A stretch of 64,000 nucleotides of DNA from Haloarcula rubripromontorii (GTDB lineage Archaea > Halobacteriota > Halobacteria > Halobacteriales > Haloarculaceae), in NCBI RefSeq assembly GCF_001280425.1, contig NZ_LIUF01000004.1:62001-126000 (forward strand), read 5' to 3'. Both the position numbers and the translations under genes were made by a program. Of the stretch, positions 7,769-16,337 are shown one piece after another. The first letter of the stretch is position 1. The number at the start of each line of letters is the position of its first letter. The notes under the pieces were generated by a model. That model worked only from the letters and a program-made list of their open reading frames with translations. It did not search any database and had not been told where the DNA came from.

Positions 7769-8596
7769 ATGTACCGCCGTCGTGTTCTGGCACTCTGCGG
7801 ACTGGCTATCACCGGTGCGGGATGTCAGGGTGAGACTGCTGACACCGAAACAGTGACGCCGGTCCCGTCGCCGGCCGCTAGCGAATCCGACACCGGGCCG
7901 CCGCCCGCGGTGACGATTACGCACTCGGTAGTGATGCCCGGTGTCGTGGTCCCGGGCACTGACTCTATCACTGTCCAGTCAGCTGATGGCCAGTACCTTG
8001 TGCTCACAGCGACTGTCGAAGGCTCCGGCGTAGACCGCGCCGCGTTCTCGCTCAGATTCGACGGGTCGACGTACAGCCCCGAAACGTTCAGAAACGGCCT
8101 GTATCGCGACGGCGAGTGGGGCCGACAGTTCACCGAGGCAGGTGGACCACTGGTCTTTGACCTCCCTGAAACCGGCACAGCCAGCGACGCCCAACTCTCC
8201 TGGCCCGGCGGGGAGTGGACGCCGCCGGAACCTGTCAAGAACAGACTCGAAGCTCCGCTCCCCTCGTTCGATGTTACCTTTACCGGGCCGGAGCGCGTCA
8301 CTGAGCCAGCCATGCCGACGCTTGAAATAACAGTCACGAACACGGGCGACACCCCGGGCCGGTACGTCCTCGCACTCAACCGAACCGGCCCACGCATCGC
8401 GTACACGCCGGTCGGACGGTTTGACGGTAAGCTGGCACCGGGAGAAACAGAGCGTATTACACGCGATGGCAAGAGTCCCTACGTCGACGAGACGGGGCCG
8501 CGTGAAGTCACGTATCACCTGCGAGCCTCGGAAGATCACAACGACGCGACACACCGAGTCAAGCCGGTCGATGCGGAGACCGCGACCGAGTCGTAG
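7769..8596 (+). CDS. Tat-type lipoprotein, function unknown
   Basis: A 275-residue exported protein. It begins MYRRRVLALCGLAITGAGC: twin/triple arginines, a short hydrophobic stretch and a lipobox with the predicted lipid-modified Cys at 19. A Thr/Pro/Ser-rich linker follows. The mature part is beta-rich, and residues about 165-250 resemble an Ig-like or CARDB-like fold (TLEITVTNTGDTPGRYVLAL and the following strands). Such proteins are usually anchored on the outer face of the haloarchaeal membrane. No enzymatic motif is visible. A TATA-like box lies 26 nt upstream of the ATG. Confidence 0.75.
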   Translation: MYRRRVLALCGLAITGAGCQGETADTETVTPVPSPAASESDTGPPPAVTITHSVVMPGVVVPGTDSITVQSADGQYLVLTATVEGSGVDRAAFSLRFDGSTYSPETFRNGLYRDGEWGRQFTEAGGPLVFDLPETGTASDAQLSWPGGEWTPPEPVKNRLEAPLPSFDVTFTGPERVTEPAMPTLEITVTNTGDTPGRYVLALNRTGPRIAYTPVGRFDGKLAPGETERITRDGKSPYVDETGPREVTYHLRASEDHNDATHRVKPVDAETATES

Positions 8597-8673
8597 CGAT
8601 CTATCGCGTTCGAGAACGTCTTTTCGCCGTAGAAAGCCACCGAACAGCTCTGCGGTGGTGCAGGAGCGCCGCC

Positions 8674-8946
8674 TCAGACCCCTTCGAGGTCGGACCGGTA
8701 CTCGTTGATCACGTCGTCGGCGTCTTCGATGACGCCAGCTACGTCTTCCGCGTCACCGCTACTCAGGTCGTTGAGCGCCGACTGGATGCGGGCGAGCCGA
8801 CCGTGGTCCGGGCCGCGTTCGGCTGTCGCGAGGGTGTCGAGCTGGTCGGCGAGTTCGGCGAGACGTTCGCTCGCCTCGTCGCTGTCGGTGTCTTCGGCTG
8901 CCGATTCGAGCAGTTCACTCGCAGACGCGAGTTCGTCGCGTGTCAT
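8674..8946 (-). CDS. Small helical haloarchaeal protein
   Basis: A 90-residue acidic, all-alpha protein starting MTRDELASASELLESAAEDT, with regularly spaced Leu/Ala and a second half ALNDLSSGDAEDVAGVIEDA. It resembles a short haloarchaeal family of unknown function (possibly the DUF7553 type, not confirmed here). The ORF extends upstream to 9072, but ATG 8946 is the sensible start because the extension is basic and crosses the divergent promoter region of the ATP-grasp gene. Function cannot be inferred. Confidence 0.65.
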   Translation of the reverse strand: MTRDELASASELLESAAEDTDSDEASERLAELADQLDTLATAERGPDHGRLARIQSALNDLSSGDAEDVAGVIEDADDVINEYRSDLEGV

Positions 8947-9065
8947 ACGTGGAAGTTTACAGATGGGGACTAAAACGGTTCGGCTTATCGGAGCAGGTTT
9001 CTCATAACTAAACAGTGGGCGGGGGGACAGGCAACGCTTACCCCGTCCCCGCTCCCAGACCGGGC

Positions 9066-10376
9066 ATGGCAAACTTCCTCTTCTGTTCGCTGGATGCGGC
9101 GCTCATCGGCGACATCGCCTGGCAGGTCGCCCGAGAGGGGCACGACGTGAAGTACTACATCGAGGCCGACAGCGACAGGGAAATCGCCGATGGATTTGTC
9201 CCGAAAACCGACGACTGGCGCGGGGACCTCGACTGGGCCGATGTCGTCATCTTCGACGATATCTGGGTCGGCAGCGATATCGGTACCGGCGAGATTGCAC
9301 AGCAACTCCGGGCCGACGGCCACGCCGTCGTTTGCGGGACACCAAACACGGACACGCTCGAAGAGGACCGCGGCTACGCCATGGCGGTCCTCGAAGAACA
9401 CGGCGTCGACACTATCGAGCACCATGTCTTCGAGGACTTCGACGCCGGCATCCAGCACGTCCAATCGAATCCGGCTCCGTACGTCATCAAACCGCTCGGA
9501 GAAGTCCAGAACGTCAAGCGACTCCTCTACGTCGGCAATGAGGACGACGGCAGCGATGTCGTCGACGTGCTCCGGGCGTACAAGAAGGCGTGGGGCCACC
9601 GCATGAAGGGGTTCCAGCTCCAGCGGAAGGTCGAGGGTGTCGAAATCGCCGTCTGTGGCTTCTTCAACGGCGAGTCGTTCGTCGAGCCCATCAACTTCAA
9701 CTTCGAGCACAAGAAGCTGTTCCCGGGCAACATCGGCCCCTCGACCGGCGAGATGGGGACCTCGATGTTCTGGGCGGGGCGCAACGAACTGTTCGCGGAG
9801 ACGCTCGGCAAACTGGAGGGGTGGCTCGCCGACGAGGGGTACGTCGGCAGCATCGACGTCAACTGCATCGTCAACGACAGCGGTATCTACCCGCTGGAGT
9901 TCACGCCGCGCTTTGGCTATCCGACGATAACGCTACAGGAGGAGTCGTTCGAATCCGGAACGGGGCAGTTCTTCCTCGATCTGGCGAACGGGCGTGACCC
10001 CGAACTGGCGGTCCATCGCGGGTATCAGGTCGGGGTCCGGGTCGTCCTGCCGCCGTTCCCGTTCGACGACGAGCAAACCTACGACGAGAACTCCCGCAAC
10101 GCCGCGGTCGTCTTCCAGTCCGACAGCCGCGAGGGCATCCACATCGAGGACGCAAAGCGGGTCGACGGGCAGTGGCGAGTCGCCGGCGAGAGCGGGATGC
10201 CGCTGGTCGTGACCGGCAAAGGCGAAACGATGCAGGCGGCGCGAGAGCAGGCCTACGAGCGCGTCGATGACATTCTCATCCCTAATCTGTACTACCGCGA
10301 CGACATCGGTGAGCGCTGGGTCGACGGTGATGGGGATCGGTTGCAGGCGTGGGGCTATCTCGGCCCGGCCACGTAA
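9066..10376 (+). CDS. ATP-grasp protein, PurD-like (phosphoribosylamine-glycine ligase related)
   Basis: A 436-residue protein with an N-terminal Rossmann-like domain (MANFLFCSLDAALIGDIAWQ) and an ATP-grasp core (YVIKPLGEVQNVKRLLYVG, then VEIAVCGFFNG and EFTPRFGYPT). The Glu-Asn/Arg-type metal-site region is around SIDVNCIVNDSGIYPLEFTP. The closest familiar fold is glycinamide ribonucleotide synthetase (PurD), and haloarchaeal homologues are often named so. The canonical PurD N-terminal glycine-loop motif is not evident and no purine genes are adjacent, so a different amino-acid ligation is possible. ATG 9066 fits better than an earlier GTG at 9015, which adds a low-complexity Gly stretch. 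Confidence 0.7.
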   Translation: MANFLFCSLDAALIGDIAWQVAREGHDVKYYIEADSDREIADGFVPKTDDWRGDLDWADVVIFDDIWVGSDIGTGEIAQQLRADGHAVVCGTPNTDTLEEDRGYAMAVLEEHGVDTIEHHVFEDFDAGIQHVQSNPAPYVIKPLGEVQNVKRLLYVGNEDDGSDVVDVLRAYKKAWGHRMKGFQLQRKVEGVEIAVCGFFNGESFVEPINFNFEHKKLFPGNIGPSTGEMGTSMFWAGRNELFAETLGKLEGWLADEGYVGSIDVNCIVNDSGIYPLEFTPRFGYPTITLQEESFESGTGQFFLDLANGRDPELAVHRGYQVGVRVVLPPFPFDDEQTYDENSRNAAVVFQSDSREGIHIEDAKRVDGQWRVAGESGMPLVVTGKGETMQAAREQAYERVDDILIPNLYYRDDIGERWVDGDGDRLQAWGYLGPAT

Positions 10377-10465
10377 CGACGTATTGCCTGACTCATCAAC
10401 TACATCTCTTTGGCACGCGCCGAACGGGGACCTTTACGTGTGTAACACGTACCCATGGTTGACGG

Positions 10466-10717
10466 ATGGACGCACAAACTGAACGGTCGCCGCTACACGT
10501 CTCGCATACCGACCACGACGACGGCTGGACGGTCGCCGTCGACCTCGACTCGCTTCAGGTTAGCGACGACCACGTGACAGTCGATGTCATTGGAACAGAA
10601 GCCATCGTTGCCGTCGACGCCCCGCACCTCCAGACGGAGTTCGACATCGATCTGCCGGCCGCCGGGGCAGTCCAGACACTCAGGAACGGCGTGCTCACGC
10701 TCTCGCAGCGAAGCTAG
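10466..10717 (+). CDS. Small Hsp20-like beta-sandwich protein
   Basis: An 83-residue protein of short alternating strands (HDDGWTVAVDLDSLQVSDDH, then VTVDVIGTEAIVAVDA, and a C-terminal AGAVQTLRNGVLTLSQRS). The last segment resembles the end of an alpha-crystallin domain, where a Gly-x-Leu-x-x-x-hydrophobic strand is typical. It is much shorter than a full Hsp20, so it is a minimal member or a distinct haloarchaeal family (DUF7127-like, not verified). A CTTTACG promoter-like element lies about 33 nt upstream. Confidence 0.6.
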   Translation: MDAQTERSPLHVSHTDHDDGWTVAVDLDSLQVSDDHVTVDVIGTEAIVAVDAPHLQTEFDIDLPAAGAVQTLRNGVLTLSQRS

Positions 10718-10751
10718 CGCTGTCGCGGACTCCTTTTTAATCATACCCGCT

Positions 10752-10770
10752 GTTGTGACAACCACACAAC
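10752..10770. promoter_or_regulatory. Inverted repeat between promoter and uORF
   Basis: GTTGTG (10752-10757) and CACAAC (10765-10770) form a 6-bp dyad with a 7-nt spacer. It lies just after a TTTTTAATCAT TATA-like stretch (about 10734-10744) and 4 nt before the uORF ATG at 10774. The position suits an operator covering the transcription start. Confidence 0.4.
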
Positions 10771-10773
10771 ACG

Positions 10774-10821
10774 ATGAAACTCCACAAGGGATTTGGGCGT
10801 GATGCTGGAAGCGTTCAGTGA
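10774..10821 (+). CDS. 15-codon upstream ORF coupled to the DUF368 gene
   Basis: ATG at 10774 opens a 15-residue basic peptide (MKLHKGFGRDAGSVQ). Its TGA stop (10819-10821) shares the A with the ATG of the DUF368 gene (10821-10823), giving TGATG. A TATA-like stretch lies about 35 nt upstream, so transcription would begin close to this ATG and the large ORF would sit about 50 nt into the mRNA. This arrangement suggests translational coupling or leader-peptide control. The peptide itself has no recognised homologue. Confidence 0.4.
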   Translation: MKLHKGFGRDAGSVQ

Positions 10822-11831
10822 TGACCACCCATCCCGACCGGGACCCGAGCGCTCTGTCAACGATTTGGGGCTCGGTGCCGCCGCTTCGTGCGTGGATTCG
10901 AACGTTTCTCATTGGCCTCTGTATGGGCAGCGCGGACGGCGTCCCCGGTGTCTCCGGCGGAACAATCGCGCTCATCGCCGGCGTCTACGAGCGACTCATC
11001 GCCGCGATTACCGCCGTCACCCCGGGCCGTATAATTCGGTTCGTTCGCGCGCTCGTTCCCGTTGACGGCGGCGTCGATGTCCGTAGCGCGTTCTCCGAAC
11101 TCCTCGAAATAGATATTTGGTTCCTGCTCGCGCTGGTCGGCGGTGTCGCAACCGCCGTCGTCATCGTGACGCGGATTGTCCACATCGCCAGCCAGGAGAC
11201 GCCGGCACTCCTCTTCGGGTTCTTCTTCGGGCTCATCGCCGCCTCAGCGCTGGTGTTACTGCGCAGTCTCACGGTTGACTCCGCGTTTCAGATCGTGACC
11301 GGAGTCCTCGGGTTTCTGGTCGCGTTCTACGTGTCCGGGGTGTCGACAGCCGCCACAGGTGGTGGCGGCCTCGCACTGGTCTTTTTCGCCGGCATGATAG
11401 GCGTCAGCGCGATGATTCTACCCGGCATCTCGGGGTCGCTGTTGCTCATCATCCTCGGGCAGTACACTCGTATGTCGACGGCGCTCAGCGAGTTCGTCGA
11501 CGCCCTCATCGCCCTTGTCACCGGCGGGCCAGCCGAAGACGTGACCACGACCGCCGTGCCGGTCGTGACGTTCATCCTCGGCGGCCTTGTCGGCCTGTTC
11601 ACCATCGCCCGCGTCGTCCGTCGTGCGCTTGATTACAACCGCCGGGCGACACTGGCTTTCCTCGTCGCCCTCGTCGTCGGCGCGCTACGCGCCCCTGTCG
11701 TGGAAGTTCAGGAGAATGTAGGTTTTTCGACGGACGTACTCATCGCGTTCGTCGCCGCTGGTGCCGTCGGCGCGGTTTTCTTGCTCGTCCTCGACTGGTA
11801 CGCCGTCGACCTCGACCTCGATAAGGTCTAG
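10821..11831 (+). CDS. DUF368 family polyprenyl-phosphate translocase homologue
   Basis: A 336-residue polytopic membrane protein. It has the family's two related re-entrant motifs: SADGVPGVSGGTIALIAGVYERL (about residues 35-57) and ILPGISGSLLLIILGQY (about 199-215), as expected for an inverted internal duplication. Bacterial DUF368 proteins (PopT) recycle undecaprenyl phosphate across the membrane. In haloarchaea the equivalent carrier is dolichyl phosphate, so recycling for N-glycosylation is the likely role, by inference. GTG 10818 is an alternative start one codon upstream. The gene follows a 15-codon uORF by TGATG overlap. Confidence 0.8.
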   Translation: MTTHPDRDPSALSTIWGSVPPLRAWIRTFLIGLCMGSADGVPGVSGGTIALIAGVYERLIAAITAVTPGRIIRFVRALVPVDGGVDVRSAFSELLEIDIWFLLALVGGVATAVVIVTRIVHIASQETPALLFGFFFGLIAASALVLLRSLTVDSAFQIVTGVLGFLVAFYVSGVSTAATGGGGLALVFFAGMIGVSAMILPGISGSLLLIILGQYTRMSTALSEFVDALIALVTGGPAEDVTTTAVPVVTFILGGLVGLFTIARVVRRALDYNRRATLAFLVALVVGALRAPVVEVQENVGFSTDVLIAFVAAGAVGAVFLLVLDWYAVDLDLDKV

Positions 11832-11837
11832 CGCGGT

Positions 11838-12938
11838 TCAGAAGCCCCAGGCGCGGCGGTACTGTGGCGGTCCTTCGATTTCGTCGGTCGCGTCGAGTTC
11901 TCTCGCGGCATTCATCGTGAAGTACGGGTCCCGGAGGTGTTCGCGGCCGACGATAGCCATATCGGCCCGGTCGTTAGCGATGACGGCCGCAGCCTGCTCG
12001 GGCGTCGTGATGCCGCCGACAGCGCCGACGGCGATATCCGACTCGGTCTCCTCTCGAATCCGCTCGGCGTACCGGAGCTGGTAGTTCGGGCCGGCGTAGT
12101 CGGGGCTGGACTCGGGGTGGATGCCGCCGCCGCTCACGTCGATGAGATCCACGCCGATGTCGGCGAGTTGGTCCGACAGGCGCACGGAGTCCTCGACAGT
12201 CCACGCGTCGCGGTCGGGGAGCCAGTCCGTCGCCGAGAGACGGACGAACACCGGCTTGTCGTCCGGCCAGACCTCGCGGACGGCGGCGGTGACCTCCCGT
12301 GTCAGCCGTGTGCGCCCCGCAAAGTCGCCGCCGTAGTCGTCCTCGCGGTGGTTGGTCACCGGCGAGAGGAACTGATGCAAGAGGTAGCCGTGGGCGGCGT
12401 GGACCTCCGCGACCTCGAAGCCGGCGTCAAGTGCGCGCTCGGCGGCGGCGCGGAACGAATCGATGACGGACTCGATGCCGTCCTGGTCGAGTGCTGTCGT
12501 CGGTGGGGCCTCGTCGTCGTACGGCCACGGGTCGTCACTCGGGCCGACGACTTCCCAGCCGCCGTCGTCGGGCTGGAGCGGGTCGTGGCCATCCCATGGT
12601 CGTTCGATGGAGGCTTTCCGACCGGCATGGGCCAGTTGGATGCCCGGCACGCTGCCCTGGTCGCTGATGAACGTCGTAATCGGTTCCAGCGCCGCCGCGT
12701 GCTCGTCGCTCCAGATTCCGAGGTCCTCCGGAGAGATGCGACCGCGAGCTTCGACAGCGGTCGCCTCCGTCATGACCAAGCCCGCGCCACCGACGGCGCG
12801 TGACCCGAGATGTGTGCGGTGCCAGTCGGTGGCGAGGCCGTCGCGAGCCTCGCAGGAGTACTGGCACATCGGAGACACCATAACGCGATTCGGGACTGTC
12901 GTCTCGCGGAGTTCCAGCGGTGAGAACAGTGCAGTCAT
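11838..12938 (-). CDS. NADH:flavin oxidoreductase, Old Yellow Enzyme (YqjM-type)
   Basis: A 366-residue TIM-barrel FMN enzyme. It starts MTALFSPLELRETTVPNRVM, followed by SPMCQYSCEARDGLATDWH, where the Cys modulating flavin potential in the YqjM class is present. The substrate-binding pair and loop are in EVHAAHGYLLHQFLSPVTNH, and the phosphate-binding end is at AVGAVGGITTPEQAAAV. It probably reduces activated alkenes (enones) with NAD(P)H; the physiological substrate is unknown. ATG 12938 was preferred over an upstream in-frame ATG at 13010, whose extension has no family similarity. Its 3' end is 6 nt from that of the convergent DUF368 gene. Confidence 0.88.
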   Translation of the reverse strand: MTALFSPLELRETTVPNRVMVSPMCQYSCEARDGLATDWHRTHLGSRAVGGAGLVMTEATAVEARGRISPEDLGIWSDEHAAALEPITTFISDQGSVPGIQLAHAGRKASIERPWDGHDPLQPDDGGWEVVGPSDDPWPYDDEAPPTTALDQDGIESVIDSFRAAAERALDAGFEVAEVHAAHGYLLHQFLSPVTNHREDDYGGDFAGRTRLTREVTAAVREVWPDDKPVFVRLSATDWLPDRDAWTVEDSVRLSDQLADIGVDLIDVSGGGIHPESSPDYAGPNYQLRYAERIREETESDIAVGAVGGITTPEQAAAVIANDRADMAIVGREHLRDPYFTMNAARELDATDEIEGPPQYRRAWGF

Positions 12939-13035
12939 CGACGGAGGTTCGCTGGCGAGACGGATAACCGCATTGGCGACTGCAAGCATCGTCGCTTGCG
13001 CCGGTGTCAAAGGTCGAACGTCGAAATCTCGGCCC

Positions 13036-14001
13036 CTAATCCGTCAGTGAGGCACCGGTGTTCCGGGGCGCGACGACGCTGACCGTCCCATCGACATCGG
13101 CCGCATCCAGTGCCAGCACGCCCGCTTCGTGGCCCTCAGATTCGTAGTCCGCTGTCGTCAGTCCCCAGACGGTGGGTCCCCAAGAACTCTGGCCGGCCCC
13201 GGAAATAACTGGAGCGCTCGCCAGCGAGTCGACGAGTTCACCAGCGGGCGGGCGGTAGACGCCACCCTGCTCGTCGGCGTACCATGCGCCGTTGAGTCGT
13301 CCCAGCCGCGCCGCGGCCTGCCCGAAGTCACTGTGCTCTCTGGTCGCAATCGCGGGGAGGACCCGGCGGGTCAGTAACGTCGAAATCTCGTCGGCGATGC
13401 CGGGGTCAGCGCGCTCGACGGCTTGCCGCATGCTCTGGTCTTCTGCGCTCCCGCTCTGTCCGGGGTCAGTGTCCGGGACGACGATGACAAAGCGCCAGTG
13501 TGCGGGCACGTCGTGATGGGCCAGCACCGGCGGCACGTCCCAGTCACCTTCGGCTGGCGGCTCGGCTGTGAACCGCTCCGTCGGGTGACCGCCGTCGACG
13601 ATGAACCCGCCCGACTCGAACGCAGCCACCCCGACGCCACTCCGGCCGCCCCGGCCCAGTTGCGGCGCGTACGTCCGTGCGTCGGCAGTCCGGTCATACG
13701 CCCGGACAACGGCGATAAGCGTCGCCAGCGAGAGCTGGGTGCCGCTCCCGAGGCCGACGTGGCGCGGGAACCGCTCGTCGACGGAGACCGACGCGCCCGG
13801 CACGTCGAGCGCGTCGACGACGCGCCGGACGTACGGTTCGGTCGCCGCGTCGTCACACCGGACCGTCTCGGCTCGTGTCGCTTCGACGGTCAGCCGCGGC
13901 TCGTCGAGCGCAAGCCCGACGCCGCCGTAGAGGCGCTCGTGGGCGAGCGAAAGGTTCTGAAATCCGAAGTGGAGTCGCGCAGCGGTCGTGACCGTCGGCA
14001 T
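13036..14001 (-). CDS. Beta-ribofuranosylaminobenzene 5'-phosphate synthase family protein (GHMP fold)
   Basis: A 321-residue GHMP-superfamily protein. It begins MPTVTTAARLHFGFQNLSLA, the signature opening of beta-RFAP synthases. The glycine-rich phosphate loop is PRHVGLGSGTQLSLA (about residues 84-98) and RGGRSGVGVAAFESGGFIVD follows. In methanogens the enzyme joins p-aminobenzoate to PRPP as the first committed step of methanopterin arm synthesis. Haloarchaea are not methanogens, so the product may serve a modified pterin or folate. It is divergent from ilvD and upstream of the OYE gene on the same strand. A dihydropteroate synthase gene is also in this window. Confidence 0.82.
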   Translation of the reverse strand: MPTVTTAARLHFGFQNLSLAHERLYGGVGLALDEPRLTVEATRAETVRCDDAATEPYVRRVVDALDVPGASVSVDERFPRHVGLGSGTQLSLATLIAVVRAYDRTADARTYAPQLGRGGRSGVGVAAFESGGFIVDGGHPTERFTAEPPAEGDWDVPPVLAHHDVPAHWRFVIVVPDTDPGQSGSAEDQSMRQAVERADPGIADEISTLLTRRVLPAIATREHSDFGQAAARLGRLNGAWYADEQGGVYRPPAGELVDSLASAPVISGAGQSSWGPTVWGLTTADYESEGHEAGVLALDAADVDGTVSVVAPRNTGASLTD

Positions 14002-14090
14002 ACAGCGGCGGAAGTCCCCGACGGAAAAGAACCTGCTGTCACCGGTGGGTTTCGCCGTGCTTCTGTGTGAGACGCTACCGCGAGTACAAG

Positions 14091-14098
14091 TTATTTAA
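14091..14098 (+). promoter_or_regulatory. TATA-like box for ilvD
   Basis: TTATTTAA centred 28 nt before the ilvD ATG (14123); a leaderless transcript is likely. Confidence 0.5.
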
Positions 14099-14122
14099 GG
14101 TTGCCCATGGCCTCGGTGAAAT

Positions 14123-15850
14123 ATGAGCAATCAGGAGCGGCAAGAACGTCCGGAAAAAGACCCGGACCTGCGGAGTACCGAGGTGACGGAGGGATACGAG
14201 AAAGCCCCCCACCGCGCGATGTTCCGCGCGATGGGCTACGACGACGAGGACCTGTCCTCGCCGATGATTGGTGTGGCGAACCCGGCCGCCGACATCACGC
14301 CGTGTAACGTCCATCTGGACGACGTGGCGGATGCTGCCTACGACGGCATCGACGACACCGAGGGGATGCCAATCGAGTTCGGGACCATCACCATCTCCGA
14401 CGCCATCTCGATGGGGACAGAGGGAATGAAGGCGTCGCTCATCTCCCGCGAGATAATCGCCGACTCCGTCGAGCTGGTCACCTTCGGCGAGCGAATGGAC
14501 GGCATCGTCACCATCGGCGGCTGCGACAAGAACATGCCCGGCATGATGATGGCCGCCATCCGGACGGACCTGCCCAGCGTCTTCCTCTACGGCGGCTCCA
14601 TCATGCCCGGCGAGCACGACGGCCGCGAGGTCACCATCCAGAACGTCTTCGAGGGCGTCGGCGCGGTCGCCGACGGCGAGATGACCGAGGGCGAACTCGA
14701 CGAGATGGAGCGCCACGCCTGTCCCGGCGCGGGCTCCTGTGGCGGGATGTTCACCGCCAACACGATGGCCTCTATCTCCGAGGCGCTCGGCTTCGCGCCG
14801 CTGGGGTCGGCCTCCCCGCCGGCCGAACACGAGTCCCGCTACGAAGAGGCTCGGCGGGCCGGCGAACTCGCCGTCGAAGTGGTCCAGGAGCGCCGCACGC
14901 CCTCCGATTTCCTCACCCGCGAGTCCTTCGAGAACGCCATCGCCCTGCAGGTCGCGGTCGGCGGCTCGACCAACGCTGTCCTCCACCTGCTCGCGCTCGC
15001 GGCGGAGGCCGGCATCGACCTCGACATCGAGACGTTCAACGAGATCAGCGCCCGGACACCGAAGATCGCCGACCTCCAGCCCGGCGGCGAGCGGGTGATG
15101 AACGACCTCCACGAGGTCGGCGGCGTCCCGGTCGTGCTGAAGGCACTACACGACGCCGGTCTGCTCCACGGTGACGAACTCACCGTCACGGGCAACACCA
15201 TCAAGGAAGAACTCGACCGCATCGACCCGCCGGCAATCGAAGACCTCGACGTGGATTACCTGTACCCGGTCGAGGACCCGATCCACGAGCGCGGTGCCAT
15301 CCGCATCCTCTCGGGCAACCTCGCGCCCGACGGCGCGGTCATCAAGATCACCGGCGAGGACCACCTCCACCACGAGGGACCGGTCCGCGTGTTCGAACAG
15401 GAAGAAGGAGCCATGGAGTACGTCCAAGAGGGGCACGTCGAGTCCGGCGACGTGATCTGTATCCGGAACGAGGGCCCGCAGGGCGGGCCCGGAATGCGCG
15501 AGATGCTGGGCGTGACCTCGGCCGTCGCCGGGCAAGGCCACGCCGAGGACGTGGCGCTGTTTACCGACGGCCGTTTCTCCGGCGCGACCCGCGGCTTCTC
15601 TATCGGGCACGTCGCTCCCGAGGCGTTCGTCGGCGGCCCCATCGCCGCGCTGGAGGACGGCGACACCGTCACCATCGACATCGACGACCACGAGCTGTCG
15701 GTCGACCTCAGCGACGAGGAGATGGACCAGCGCCTCGAAGACTACGACCCAGAACCGACCTACGACAGCGGCGTGCTGGCGAAGTACCACAGCGACTTCG
15801 GCTCCGCGGCGAACGGCGCGGTGACGAACCCCGGCGCGAAGTGGGACTGA
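14123..15850 (+). CDS. ilvD: Dihydroxy-acid dehydratase
   Basis: A 575-residue IlvD/Edd-family enzyme of branched-chain amino-acid synthesis (2,3-dihydroxy-isovalerate to 2-ketoisovalerate). The Fe-S cluster cysteines are visible in [22 protein letters not shown] and [18 protein letters not shown]. The C-terminal [22 protein letters not shown] motif is intact, as is the terminal [13 protein letters not shown]. The length is normal. It is monocistronic and divergent from the beta-RFAP synthase-like gene, with a TATA-like box 28 nt upstream. A hairpin-plus-T-run follows the stop, and the last 42 bp are duplicated 172 bp further on. Confidence 0.95.
   Translation: MSNQERQERPEKDPDLRSTEVTEGYEKAPHRAMFRAMGYDDEDLSSPMIGVANPAADITPCNVHLDDVADAAYDGIDDTEGMPIEFGTITISDAISMGTEGMKASLISREIIADSVELVTFGERMDGIVTIGGCDKNMPGMMMAAIRTDLPSVFLYGGSIMPGEHDGREVTIQNVFEGVGAVADGEMTEGELDEMERHACPGAGSCGGMFTANTMASISEALGFAPLGSASPPAEHESRYEEARRAGELAVEVVQERRTPSDFLTRESFENAIALQVAVGGSTNAVLHLLALAAEAGIDLDIETFNEISARTPKIADLQPGGERVMNDLHEVGGVPVVLKALHDAGLLHGDELTVTGNTIKEELDRIDPPAIEDLDVDYLYPVEDPIHERGAIRILSGNLAPDGAVIKITGEDHLHHEGPVRVFEQEEGAMEYVQEGHVESGDVICIRNEGPQGGPGMREMLGVTSAVAGQGHAEDVALFTDGRFSGATRGFSIGHVAPEAFVGGPIAALEDGDTVTIDIDDHELSVDLSDEEMDQRLEDYDPEPTYDSGVLAKYHSDFGSAANGAVTNPGAKWD
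15809..15850 (+). repeat. Direct repeat, copy 1 (end of ilvD)
   Basis: The last 42 nt of ilvD including the stop. They recur at 15981-16022 with 3 mismatches; the final 29 nt are identical. Confidence 0.85.
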
Positions 15851-15877
15851 AGCCCGGAACAGCGGTGGCGATTTCAC

Positions 15878-15906
15878 GGGACCGAACGGAGTGCGGTCCC
15901 GCTTTT
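15878..15906 (+). terminator. Hairpin with T-run after ilvD
   Basis: GGGACCG (15878-15884) pairs perfectly with CGGTCCC (15894-15900) across a 9-nt loop and is followed by GCTTTTT. Archaeal termination relies mainly on the T-tract; the stem is unusual for a haloarchaeal gene end. Confidence 0.5.
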
Positions 15907-15980
15907 TCGCCCACGTTTTTCGAGGACCCCTCCCGCAACGCCGATGGCGCGAGGAAGGGGGACGCCGAAAAAGGTGGGTG

Positions 15981-16022
15981 GCCAACGGTGCGATGACGAA
16001 CCCCGGCGCGAAGTGGGACTGA
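15981..16022 (+). repeat. Direct repeat, copy 2 (ectopic ilvD end)
   Basis: Matches 39 of 42 nt with the end of ilvD and is still in a frame reading [13 protein letters not shown] then stop, detached from any gene. The 130-nt interval between copies (15851-15980) holds the terminator-like hairpin and a G/C-rich imperfect dyad, but no coding signal. Confidence 0.85.
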
Positions 16023-16094
16023 GACACGGGTCACGGGTTCGACTCACGAAACGGACCACCCGCCTGCGACGGCCCCGCCGGACCCACTGGCGGT

Positions 16095-16337
16095 TCACGT
16101 CCGCGTGACCGTGATAAGCCCTTCTTTCAGCGCCGCTTCGAACCGCTCGTCAAGCGTCATCTGCTCCCAGCCGTCTGGCCGGTTCTCCGCGGCAATCTCA
16201 GCGAGCGACTCGACCAGCGACCTGTGGAGGAACCGTCCGTTCTCGCCACAGTCATCGCAGGTCTTGATTATCGACCGAACCTCGAAGTCCCGCTCGACGC
16301 CGGCCTGGCATCGGGCACACACGTACGTTTCGGACAC
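16095..16337 (-). CDS. Small zinc-ribbon protein
   Basis: An 80-residue protein with a GTG start at 16337. It has two Cys pairs (YVCARCQAGVERDF and TCDDCGENGRFLHRSLVESL), spaced as a rubredoxin-like knuckle pair. A helical C-terminal half follows (EQMTLDERFEAALKEGLITV). It could be a stand-alone adaptor or nucleic-acid-binding protein; no specific family was recognised. It lies about 34 nt downstream, on the minus strand, of a perfect dyad at 16371-16386. No ATG start is available that would retain the first Cys pair. Confidence 0.6.
   Translation of the reverse strand: MSETYVCARCQAGVERDFEVRSIIKTCDDCGENGRFLHRSLVESLAEIAAENRPDGWEQMTLDERFEAALKEGLITVTRT

Noticed and set aside
15907..15980. Second hairpin after ilvD
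   Set aside because: The G/C-rich arms around 15928-15960 pair only imperfectly, so they were not listed as a terminator.
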